This document shows, in pieces, positions 37,715 through 46,400 of a stretch of DNA of 64,000 bases (the stretch's first letter is position 1; every line of letters starts with the position of its first letter). The translations under genes and the position numbers were made by a program. The notes under the pieces were generated by a model, which saw nothing but the letters and a program-made list of their open reading frames with translations, searched no databases and was not told the origin of the DNA. The stretch is from assembly GCF_000383875.1 (NCBI RefSeq), contig NZ_KB912902.1, positions 143,993 through 207,992 of the forward strand, written 5' to 3'. The DNA comes from Caldibacillus debilis DSM 16016. Lineage in GTDB: Bacteria; Bacillota; Bacilli; Bacillales; Caldibacillaceae.

Positions 37715-38046
37715 TTGAAATTGAGGTTTTCCGCCCTTTCCCGAAGGTTTTCGGGAAAGGGCTCCTTTTTGCTGCAGCACTGAACGTGAAAGGCGTCGCA
37801 TGAAAAAGAGCGCCAAACCTTTTTCCGCTGCTGGATTGAACGTGAACTTTCCTGTCCTTGATCCGGTTCCAGGAATTGCACGCTTTCAGCGACAATTATT
37901 GAAGGTGAATTTTCTTGTCCTTGACCTTCGGCCAAAAAAGAACAAGGTTATGGAAACCGTTCATGGTTTTGGGGCCTTATCCGGCCCAAGAAGCCGTCCA
38001 TCGGACGGCCGTGGCTGTCCGGTTCATGGTTTTGGGGCCTTATCCG
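37715..38046. repeat. two families of short direct repeats with a 63-bp step
   Basis: TTGAACGTGAACTTTCCTGT at 37836 recurs with four changes at 37899 (step 63), with weaker echoes at 37715 and 37780. A second repeat, TTCATGGTTTTGGGGCCTTA plus neighbours, is found at 37959-37983 and 38022-38046 (step 63, almost identical). No gene is present; this is the left half of the 1.2-kb repeat-rich gap that ends in array B. Confidence 0.75.
37733..37770 (+). terminator. intrinsic terminator of the YtrA-type operon
   Basis: GCCCTTTCCCGAA and TTCGGGAAAGGGC form a 13-bp perfect stem with a four-base loop, followed by TCCTTTTTG. Confidence 0.92.
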
Positions 38047-38253
38047 ACCCTCCGGCGCGGAGTCGGGCAAACTTTTCGCCTCCTTCGCAAAGCATCCGAT
38101 TCAAACCGAATGCAAAGCGTCCTTCCCCTTGGAGAGAAGGACGCTTTCTTTTTCAAAATTCCTTGGAAGCACCATGGGGATTAGCGGTTTTTTCGATCAA
38201 CAGACCGGGCTGCGACTTTCGACCGTGACGGGAAAATTCGATATGCATTTTGC

Positions 38254-38420
38254 GTCCGCGACCAGATTGTCCAACTTCGGACGGCCGATGTTCGTCTTGT
38301 TCCTGCGCACGGATTTTCCAACATCGGAACGGCCGGCATTCGTCTGGTTTCTACAATCGGATTTTCCAATAGTCTTGTGCCCGTAATCGGATCTTCCGTT
38401 ATCGGAATGTCCAACATTCA
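38254..38420 (-). repeat. 15-bp-periodic part of array B
   Basis: Units resembling (G/T)(T/C)CCAACATCGGAAT step by 15 or nearly 15 bases: 38269, 38284, 38300, 38316, 38331, 38349, 38364, 38379, 38394, 38409. The CCAACAT core is the complement of the 21-bp array core, so this looks like the same motif re-amplified at a shorter step. Read on the minus strand it gives five-residue repeats, but without start signals. Confidence 0.7.
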
Positions 38421-38769
38421 TCCTGTTCCTTCCATCGTACTGTTCAACATCGGCCCCCGATGGTTCCATATTTTTCCCCAATGTCCAATATCCGGTCTAG
38501 TTTGTTCAACATTTCAGGAAGATTGTCCAACATCCTTTTTGACCGGAAAACCGGTTTGTCCAAAATAGTACCTGAACGGTTCAACATTTTAAAAAAATTG
38601 TCCAACATCGCTCGACAATGTCCATCATAAAGAGAAATTTGTTTAACATTTGAAAAATTTTGTCCATCATCAAAAGAAATATGTTCAAAATGGAAGAAAA
38701 TTTATCCAACATCGTCAAAAAAATGTCCATCATCCCCTCATTTATGTCCATCATCGGTCGGAGCGTCCA
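38421..38769 (-). repeat. array B: inverted, diverged copy of array A (21-bp period)
   Basis: The complement of the core (TGTCCAACAT and variants) has its GTC at 38442, 38463, 38483, 38504, 38525, 38558, 38579, 38600, 38620, 38641, 38662, 38683, 38704, 38725, 38746 and 38765. Read from the right, the steps are 19, six of 21, 20, 21, 21, 33, 21, 21, 20, 21 and then 33 to 38409. Array A from 13189 has the same series with one step of 21 instead of 20. The segment GGTTTTCCGGTCAAA is shared at the 33-bp step. The arrays are therefore homologous. Confidence 0.9.
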
Positions 38770-38794
38770 AATAAGGGGGGATGAACCGATGCAA

Positions 38795-38814
38795 GAAAAA
38801 ACCCCCTAAGGGGG
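38795..38814 (-). terminator. terminator of the secreted metalloprotease gene
   Basis: On the minus strand CCCCC-TTA-GGGGG is followed by TTTTTTC, about 60 bases after the protease stop and just beside array B. Confidence 0.8.
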
Positions 38815-38874
38815 AAATGGAACAGCCTGTCACTTATCGGGAACCATGATTCGAAAGCAAATCCTGCCGGAAGA

Positions 38875-39705
38875 TCAATACGCCTTCCCGAACCAGCTCT
38901 TATTCCTGGCGATGATGGAGCCGTGGGTCGAATCCCAATAATCCACGGTGTAAGCATAGTGATAATTCATGATGCACTTTGTATAGTCGGAGGACGAATG
39001 ATGGCCCGCGCCGAAATTGTGGGACAATTCGTGTTGGCCCGCATGCCATATTCCTTTGTAGGATTGGGTCCCGTTCACCAAGCTTACCGCCATTGTGGAC
39101 GGGTTGCTGGAATAAACATAGGCGATTCCGCCTACGGACAGGATGTGGGAATCATTGGAAAATCCGATCAAAAAGTCGTAGTTATACTTCGAAGCCCAAT
39201 CCTTCCGCAGATCATCCAGCAGCTGCTCGGGGCTCGAACCTTGGGAGGACCAGGAAATATACAGTTTGATATCCAGATCGAAATTGTGATCCCGGTTGAA
39301 GGCGTCGTCCATTTCTTCTACGAGGGTGGCAGCCGTGCTGGTCCAATTGGAATTCGCACTGCGGAATTCTTCATCGGCGGCGATGGCGACCGTGGCGACC
39401 CGGGCGCCGATGGCGGCCGTGTGAAAGGCGTCATCCCGGATGTTTTTTTCCAAGCTGATTTTGTCAAGCACGTTCCCTTCACCGTCCACAACCAGGGCCT
39501 GGGAGGTCCGTTCGATGGCGGGGGAAGCTTCCTCTGTTTTTGCCTGCAGGTCCTTCGGCTCGAGCGGGATCGAGTGAACGGCTTCACCTTCGCGGTTGTA
39601 AACCGTCAATTCTTTTTTGCCTTCGACGTGGATTTCCGGGGTGAGGGCGGAAGATTGTGAAGCGAGCAGAACGGCAGTAAAAAAGAGAAACAGCTTGCTC
39701 TTCAT
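38875..39705 (-). CDS. secreted zinc metalloprotease (reprolysin-like)
   Basis: A 276-residue exported protein. The signal peptide MKSKLFLFFTAVLLASQSSA is followed by a propeptide-like region of about 60 residues and a metzincin-like domain with the full zinc motif in HELSHNFGAGHH (HExxHxxGxxH) and a Met-turn CIMNYHY. ATG 39705 follows GGGAGGCG; the frame extends 41 codons further up but that part is low-complexity and covers the ribosome site. The lipoprotein gene upstream ends 67 bases away on the same strand, so the two may be co-transcribed. Substrate unknown; a role in extracellular protein breakdown is likely. Confidence 0.87.
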   Translation of the reverse strand: MKSKLFLFFTAVLLASQSSALTPEIHVEGKKELTVYNREGEAVHSIPLEPKDLQAKTEEASPAIERTSQALVVDGEGNVLDKISLEKNIRDDAFHTAAIGARVATVAIAADEEFRSANSNWTSTAATLVEEMDDAFNRDHNFDLDIKLYISWSSQGSSPEQLLDDLRKDWASKYNYDFLIGFSNDSHILSVGGIAYVYSSNPSTMAVSLVNGTQSYKGIWHAGQHELSHNFGAGHHSSSDYTKCIMNYHYAYTVDYWDSTHGSIIARNKSWFGKAY

Positions 39706-39772
39706 AAAATCGCCTCCCGATTTTGAATTAAATATAATATTCGGCAATTTTATGAAGATTCCTTTAAATTTT

Positions 39773-40135
39773 TTAATCTTTTTCCGATTTGGTAAATTCG
39801 ACCCATTCTTCCTCTGGTCCGGTATCATCCACGATCAATAAATTTCCGGTCTTCTTATCGACAAAGATTTCCCTTCCGGGGAGCGTTCCGTCCCCTTCGC
39901 CGGTATAGGTTCGGGTGGACCGGATGTTGGCGAAGTCGATTTCTTCTTTGGAATGGACTTTTACAAACGTATATTTTTCCCCCTTATATTGGATCCAGCT
40001 GACGGGGAGCGCACAGTCCGCCTTTTCCTCCGCTGCCTGGTCTCCCAAGGATTCGGCCGACGTCCCTTGATCGCACCCTGCAACAGCCATGAGGCCAAGG
40101 ATCAAAAGGACGTAGCGAAACAATATCCTTTTCAT
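39773..40135 (-). CDS. small lipoprotein of unknown function
   Basis: A 120-residue predicted lipoprotein. The signal sequence MKRILFRYVLLILGLMAVAG runs into Cys21 of the lipobox. The mature part is acidic with SWIQYKGEKYTFVKVHSKEE and GREIFVDKKTGNLLIVDD, a beta-rich pattern without a family I recognise. ATG 40135 is chosen over GTG 40141 because AAAGGCGG lies at suitable distance. It precedes the metalloprotease gene and might be a chaperone or inhibitor of it; that is only a guess from position. Confidence 0.7.
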   Translation of the reverse strand: MKRILFRYVLLILGLMAVAGCDQGTSAESLGDQAAEEKADCALPVSWIQYKGEKYTFVKVHSKEEIDFANIRSTRTYTGEGDGTLPGREIFVDKKTGNLLIVDDTGPEEEWVEFTKSEKD

Positions 40136-40405
40136 TCGCACACACCGCCTTTCCTCGTTTTATGAATTAGTCGAAAATAAATCCGGATGGTTACAGCTAA
40201 TAGACGAAACTTTCGTTTGAATTGGAAAAATCTTAAATTTTTTACACATTAATTTCCCCTGCCTTTCTGTGACCCATCCACAGTCAAATTTTTTAAAAAC
40301 TGACCGTTTTCTCCATGAAAATTTAAAAATCTATAAAGGAAAAAATAAAATTTTGTCGAATGGAAAAGATGAAATTAAGTTTTCCGACTGCCAGAGGGGG
40401 ATCCT

Positions 40406-41536
40406 ATGGAAAAATTCCTGAAACTTCTCCTCAGCCTATGCTTGTTTTTGCCGGCGTTGACCGTTCCGTCGGCCGCCGGCGCCGCATCCGCCAAAGAGAT
40501 GTCCGTGCACTTTATCAACGTCGGCCAGGGAGATGCCATCTACATCAAAGCCCCTTACGGGGAAGACATCCTGATTGACGGAGGCCGGGACGGGGATAAG
40601 GTCGTTTCCTATTTGAAGAAGCAAAAGGTCAAGGATATTGAAATCATGATTTCCACCCATCCCGACGCGGACCATATGGGCGGTCTGGATGAAGTGCTGA
40701 AGGCCTACCGGGTCAAATCGGTTTACGCGCCGAAAGTCAGTCACACCACCAAAGTTTATCGGGACTTTCTGTATGCGGTGAAAAAAGAAGGGCTAAAAAT
40801 CAAAACGGCCAGCAAAGGAGTCAAACTGGCCGTAAAGGGAACAACCGCGGCCTTCGTCGGGCCGGTAAAATCCTACAAAACGGATTTGAACAATTGGAGC
40901 GCCGTGCTGAAGCTCACTTACGGGAAAAAATCCTTCCTGTTTGCCGGAGATGCGGAAACGAAAGCCGAATCCGACATGATCCGGGCAAAGGAAAATTTGA
41001 AAGCCGACGTGTTAAAAGTCGGCCATCACGGGGCGAAAACCTCCACCAGCGAAGCCTTTTTAAAAGCGGTGAAACCGGCCTACGCAGTGATCAGCGCCGG
41101 CAAGGGGAACCAGTACGGGCACCCTTCCGCCGAAGTCTTGAACCGGTTGAAAAAATATAAAGTAAGCCTGTTCCGCACCGATCAGCAAGGAACCATTGTC
41201 GCAAAAACCGACGGGAAGAATATCCGTTTCAACGTAAAACCGGCCGGCACGGCCTCCGGTTCCAACCCGGCCTACAAATTGACGGCAAGCCTTGACAATA
41301 CCCAGCCCAAGCAAAACGGCACCATCCGCCTCACGGTGAAAGGGTTGCCGAACGGGACGGATTTCCGGGCGGTCTTCCATTACAAAACAACGACGACCGC
41401 TTACAGCGGAAAAATCGGAACTCCCTTGGCCGTAAAAATCGGCCGTGCGACGAAAGGGTATAAAGTGATCATCGATGTTTCCGCCGTCTATAAAGGAAAA
41501 ACCTATAAAACCCAAACTTTCTTTACCCCGAGATAG
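40406..41536 (+). CDS. exported metallo-beta-lactamase-fold hydrolase (ComEC C-terminal-like)
   Basis: A 376-residue protein with signal peptide MEKFLKLLLSLCLFLPALTV...AAGA. The MBL domain starts MSVHFINVGQGDAIYIK and has the metal motif STHPDADHMGGL, NWSAVLKLTYG, FAGDAE and KVGHHGAKTS, as in the nuclease-like C-terminal domain of ComEC. From about residue 270 a C-terminal beta-sandwich-like region follows a Gly/Ser linker. ATG 40406 follows GGGGGATC. It is followed by a DUF3006 gene ten bases on, a pairing often seen with ComEC-like MBL proteins. It may degrade extracellular DNA or phosphodiesters; unproven. Confidence 0.85.
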   Translation: MEKFLKLLLSLCLFLPALTVPSAAGAASAKEMSVHFINVGQGDAIYIKAPYGEDILIDGGRDGDKVVSYLKKQKVKDIEIMISTHPDADHMGGLDEVLKAYRVKSVYAPKVSHTTKVYRDFLYAVKKEGLKIKTASKGVKLAVKGTTAAFVGPVKSYKTDLNNWSAVLKLTYGKKSFLFAGDAETKAESDMIRAKENLKADVLKVGHHGAKTSTSEAFLKAVKPAYAVISAGKGNQYGHPSAEVLNRLKKYKVSLFRTDQQGTIVAKTDGKNIRFNVKPAGTASGSNPAYKLTASLDNTQPKQNGTIRLTVKGLPNGTDFRAVFHYKTTTTAYSGKIGTPLAVKIGRATKGYKVIIDVSAVYKGKTYKTQTFFTPR

Positions 41537-41546
41537 GTGGCGGAAG

Positions 41547-41762
41547 ATGAAATACATCATTGATCATTTCGAGGAAAAGTTTGCCGTTTGTGAAGATCCG
41601 GAAGGGAGGCTGGTGGACATCGAACGAAGCAAAATCCCGAAGGAAGCAAAGGAAGGCGATGTATTAATCTGCAAAAACGGAAGGTTTGCCGTCGACAAAA
41701 AACAGACGGAAAAACTGAGAAGGGAAATTGAAAGGTTAATGGAAGAAGTCTGGGAAGATTGA
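41547..41762 (+). CDS. DUF3006 domain protein
   Basis: A 71-residue small protein of the DUF3006 family: it starts [20 protein letters not shown] with the typical 'ID..E...AV.E...G' opening, then [11 protein letters not shown] and a charged C-terminal helix. ATG 41547 lies ten bases after the MBL gene stop, with GGTGGCGGAAG as ribosome site. The function is unknown; location after a ComEC-like MBL gene is conserved in many Firmicutes, so it may act with that protein. Confidence 0.85.
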   Translation: MKYIIDHFEEKFAVCEDPEGRLVDIERSKIPKEAKEGDVLICKNGRFAVDKKQTEKLRREIERLMEEVWED

Positions 41763-41906
41763 CCCTCAAAGAAATGGAAAAGAAGAACCGGCGGACCCTG
41801 CCGCAAACCTTGGCCCGCCGGTGCTTGCGCTTGAACCTTTTCCGTTCCCTCGCCGCTTCCGCAAAGGTGGACCGGAACTCCCGCTTTTGCCGGAAGACGG
41901 GCAAAC

Positions 41907-41922
41907 GGGGAACGTTTTCCCC
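41907..41922 (-). terminator. small hairpin directly after gltD
   Basis: GGGGAA and TTCCCC with loop of four bases begins immediately after the gltD stop codon (minus strand), followed by GTTTGCC. The tail is poor in T, so this is a weak call. Confidence 0.35.
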
Positions 41923-43413
41923 TTACCGCAGCACCGTCTTCCCCATCAAATACCGGTCCACTTCCCTGGCCGCCCCCCTTCCCTCCCGGATGGCCCAGAC
42001 CACGAGGCTTTGGCCGCGCCGGGCATCCCCCGCGGCAAACACCCCATCCCGGTTTGTCCGAAAATCTTGAAAGCTCGCTTTGATTTTGCCGTTTTCGGCT
42101 TCCACCCCGAATTGCTCCAGCAGCCTGTCATCCGTCCCGGAAAAGCCGATCGCGACAATGACGCAGTCGGCCGGCCAAACCCTTTCGGTTCCGGGAATCG
42201 CTTCGAAAATGTAGCCGCCGTCGCCGGACGGCGTTTTTTTCATTTGAACGGTGTGGACCTCCTTGACGCGCCCCCGTTCGTCGGCGACGATTTTATCAGT
42301 TCGGATCAAATATTCCCGCGGATCGCTCCCGAAAAGGGCCATCGCTTCCGCATGGGCATAGTCCACGGTAAAGACGTTCGGGTCGGCCGGCCAAAGGTTG
42401 TCTTCCGTACGGAAGCGGGGGAGGGGCGGATGTTTGCCGAATTGGACGACGCTTTTACAGTTTTGCCGCAGAGCGGTGGCGACGCAGTCCGCCCCCGTTT
42501 CTCCCCCGCCGATTACGATCACCCGTTTTCCTTCCGTATCGATGAAACCGTCTTCCGTACGGTCCGGGTCCAAAAGCCTTTTCGTGGCGCCGGTCAAAAA
42601 ATCCATCGCCATATGGACCCCTTTGGCATCGGCTCCTTCGATATTCAAAGGCCGATGTTTTTGGGCGCCGGTGCAAAGGATGACCGCATCATATGTGCGC
42701 AGGATGTCGTCGGCTGAAATATCCTTCCCGACTTCCGTGCCGGTGACAAAAACGACCCCTTCTTCCTCCAACAGCCGGATCCTTCTTTCCACCACATCCT
42801 TTTCCAGCTTGACGTTGGGGATCCCGTACATGAGGAGCCCTCCCGGCCGGTCCGCCTTTTCAAAAACGGTGACGGCATGCCCCCGTTGATTCAACAGGTC
42901 GGCGGCCGCAAGGCCGGCAGGCCCAGACCCGATGACGGCCACCCTTTTTCCGGTCCGATGTTCCGGAATCCGTGGCCGGATCCATCCCATCTCAAACCCT
43001 TTATCGATAATCGCCCGCTCGATGGCTTTGATGCTGACCGGCCCGCCGGAGATGGCCAGCGTGCAGGAGCCTTCGCAGGGGGCGGGGCAGATCCGCCCGG
43101 TAAATTCCGGAAAATTGTTCGTCAAAAGCAGCCGTTCCAACGCCTCTTTCCATTTTCCCCGGTAGACGAGATCGTTCCATTCGGGGATCAGATTATGGAT
43201 CGGGCATCCTGCGGCCGCCCCGCCGATTTCCATTCCGATATGGCAAAACGGGGTCCCGCAATCCATGCAGCGGGCCGCCTGCCGTTTCAAGGCGTCTTCG
43301 GAGAAGGGAAGGCTGATTTCCTTCCAGTCCCTGATCCTGGTTTTCGGATCCCGTTCCGGCTGCTCCTCCCGTTCATATTCCAAAAAACCGGTCAGCTTTC
43401 CCATTTTCCCCAC
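41923..43413 (-). CDS. gltD: glutamate synthase small subunit
   Basis: Transfers electrons from NADPH to the large subunit for conversion of glutamine plus 2-oxoglutarate to two glutamates. The 496-residue protein has N-terminal iron-sulphur cysteines (CMDCGTPFC and [20 protein letters not shown]), an FAD-binding [13 protein letters not shown] and an NADPH-binding [15 protein letters not shown]. Its start (43413, after GGAAAGGAGTGG) is 8 bases after the gltA stop, so gltA-gltD is an operon in the usual Bacillus order. Confidence 0.96.
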   Translation of the reverse strand: MGKMGKLTGFLEYEREEQPERDPKTRIRDWKEISLPFSEDALKRQAARCMDCGTPFCHIGMEIGGAAAGCPIHNLIPEWNDLVYRGKWKEALERLLLTNNFPEFTGRICPAPCEGSCTLAISGGPVSIKAIERAIIDKGFEMGWIRPRIPEHRTGKRVAVIGSGPAGLAAADLLNQRGHAVTVFEKADRPGGLLMYGIPNVKLEKDVVERRIRLLEEEGVVFVTGTEVGKDISADDILRTYDAVILCTGAQKHRPLNIEGADAKGVHMAMDFLTGATKRLLDPDRTEDGFIDTEGKRVIVIGGGETGADCVATALRQNCKSVVQFGKHPPLPRFRTEDNLWPADPNVFTVDYAHAEAMALFGSDPREYLIRTDKIVADERGRVKEVHTVQMKKTPSGDGGYIFEAIPGTERVWPADCVIVAIGFSGTDDRLLEQFGVEAENGKIKASFQDFRTNRDGVFAAGDARRGQSLVVWAIREGRGAAREVDRYLMGKTVLR

Positions 43414-43421
43414 TCCTTTCC

Positions 43422-46400
43422 TTATCCGTTCCGTGCCCCGCCGGCCATGTTCGCCTCCCTTTCCTTCCCGTGCACCGACAAAAAGGCCTGGTAAAGGGCT
43501 TCCTCCTCCCCGGCACCAGCCTTCCGCCGGATCTCCATTTGCCGCAGGATCTTTTTATATTCGCGGGGGATCACTTTCACCCAGCGGTCCTGCCATTCTT
43601 TCCAATTCCGCAAAACCGCGGCCGCTTTTCGGCTTCCCGTATATTTGCAATGATTTTGAAGGAGCCGGCGGACCTCCTCGATTTCCTCCGGATCATCCAA
43701 AGGTTCCGCATCGGCCATTTCCGTGTTGCAATTGGCCAAAAATTCATCGGGATTCTCCGGAAAAACCCAGGCGATGCCCCCCGACATGCCGGCGGCAAAG
43801 TTTTTTCCGACATCGCCGAGGATGATCACCCTTCCCCCGGTCATATACTCGCAGCCGTGGTTGCCGATCCCTTCCACGACCGCCGTGGCCCCGCTGTTCC
43901 GGACGGCAAACCGTTCCCCCGCCCGTCCGTTGATATAGACTTCTCCGCCGATGGCTCCGTACAATGCCACGTTGCCGGCGACGACATCCTCCCCGGCGAA
44001 GGAAGGTCCCGCTCCCTTCACGATGAGTTTTCCGCCGGACAGCCCCTTTCCCAAATAATCGTTCACGTCGCCTTCGACGAAGAGGGTGATTCCCTTCGGC
44101 AGAAAGGCGCCGAAGCTCTGGCCGGCCGATCCGCGGAAGCGCACGGTGATGGTATCGTCGGGCAAGCCATTTTCCCCGTATCTTTTGGAAATTTCACTTC
44201 CGATCAGCGTGCCGGCCGCCCGGTCCGTATTCCTGATGGGCAAAGTTAGGCGCACCCGCGTTTTCCCTTCCAGGGCGGGCTTGACTTGGGGCAGCAGTTT
44301 TTGCCAATCGAGGGTGCGTTCCAGCTGATGGTCTTGCAGCCTGGAAAAACGCCGGTTTTCCCCGGGCCGATGCAATAACCGTTCCACTTCCAAAAATTTC
44401 GCCTTCCAGTGCTCCTTTGCCCGCGGGCTCACCCGAAGGACATCCGTCCTCCCCACCATTTCGTCCACGGTCCGAAAGCCGAGCTCGGCCATGATTTCCC
44501 GGACTTCCCGGGCGACGAAACGGAAGAAATTCATCACGTATTCCGGCTTCCCCGCAAATTTTTCCCGCAACGCCGGATTCTGGGTGGCGATCCCGACGGG
44601 GCATGTGTCGGAATGGCAAGCCCGCATCATGATGCAGCCCAAGGCGACGAGGGGCGCGGTGCCGAAACTGAATTCTTCGGCTCCGAGCAGCGCCGCGATG
44701 ACCACATCCCTTCCCGTCATCAATTTTCCGTCCGTCTCCAGCACCACCCGGTCCCGGAGGCCGTTAAGGATCAGCGTTTGCTGGGCCTCCGCCAACCCGA
44801 GCTCCCAAGGCAGCCCGGCATGTTTGATGCTCGTCTTCGGAGAGGCCCCGGTGCCGCCGTCGTGTCCGCTGATCACGATCACATCCGCCTTCGCTTTGGC
44901 GACGCCTGCGGCGATCGTCCCGACCCCCGCCTTGGCGACGAGCTTCACGCTGATCCGCGCATTCCGGTTGGCGTTTTTTAAATCGAAAATCAGCTGGGCC
45001 AAATCTTCGATGGAGTAGATGTCATGGTTGGGGGGCGGGGAGATCAGCCCGACGCCGGGCGTGGAGCCCCGGACCTTCGCCACCCAAGGATACACCTTCT
45101 TCCCCGGGAGCTGTCCCCCTTCCCCGGGCTTGGCGCCCTGGGCCATTTTAATTTGAAGCTCCTCGGCATTCACCAGGTAATGGCTGCTCACCCCGAAACG
45201 ACCGGAGGCGATTTGCTTGATTTTGCTTACTCTCCGGTCCCCGTTTTCATCCGGCAGATACCGTTCCGGATCTTCTCCCCCTTCGCCGCTGTTGCTCTTT
45301 CCCCCGAGGCGGTTCATGGCGATGGCCAAGGTCTCGTGGGCCTCCTTGCTCAAAGAACCGAAGGACATCGCCCCCGTTTTAAACCGGCGGAGAATCTTTT
45401 CCTCGGGTTCCACCTCATCGACGGGTATCGGTTCCCCCTTCGGCGCAAATTCGAACAGATGACGGATGAAACGGAGCCCGTCATTTGCGGCTTTGGAAAA
45501 TTCTTTATAAAGCCCGTAATCCCCTTTGCGCACCGCCCATTGGAGGGTATAGATCGCCTTCGGATGGAAGGCGTGGTCTTCTCCCGATTCCCGCCATTGA
45601 AAATCGCTCCCCGGTTCCAACGGCCCTTCCGGGCTTTGGAAGGCGGATTCGTGGCGCAGCCTCGCTTCCTTTTCGATCACGTCCAAGCCGATCCCCCCGA
45701 TCTGCGACGGGGTCCCCGGAAAATAGCGGCCGATCACTTCATCGGAAATGCCGACGGCCTCAAAAATTTGCGCCCCACGGTAGCTTTGCACCGTCGAGAT
45801 TCCCATTTTCGCCATCACTTTTACGATGCCGTCCGTTACCGCCCGGACATATCTTTTTACGGCTTCTTCATAGCTGAACGGAAGGGTTCCTTCCTTGATC
45901 AATGCAAAATAGGTGGCAAAGGCCAAATAGGGATTCACTGCATCTGCGCCGTATCCGATCAGCGCGGCGAAATGGTGGACTTCCCGGACCTCGCCGGATT
46001 CGGCGATGAGGCTCGTTTCCAGGCGCAGCCCCCGCTTCAGCAAATGATGGTGCACGCTGCTTACCGCAAGCAACGCCGGGACGGGGACTTTCGTTTCATC
46101 CCTATCCCGGTCGGACAGGATCAACAGGTCCGCGCCCTCTTTTACCGCCTGTTCCGCTTCTTCGGCCATTTCCGCCAATCTTTTTTCCAAGCTCCCTGTA
46201 AAGACGGCGGAAATGCATCGGCTCTTAAATCCCGGGATCCTGTTTTCCTTCAGCCGGGCCAGCTGGCCGTTGGTGAGGACCGGGGTATCCAGCTGGATCC
46301 GTGCGCAGTTTTTCCTTCCCGGTTTCAGCAGATGCCCCTCTTTTCCCAAATAGGTGACGGTGGAAGTGACCATCTGTTCCCGGATCGGGTCGATGGGCGG

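Noticed and set aside
38197..38481. A 94-codon minus-strand frame of five-residue repeats in array B
   Set aside because: Explained by the 15-bp repeat step; no start signal and no counterpart in array A.
13141..38769. Tn7-like transposon bounded by arrays A and B
   Set aside because: Multiple ordered sites in inverted orientation are suggestive, but there are no tnsABC-type genes between them and the cargo is ordinary chromosomal content; kept only as a hypothesis.
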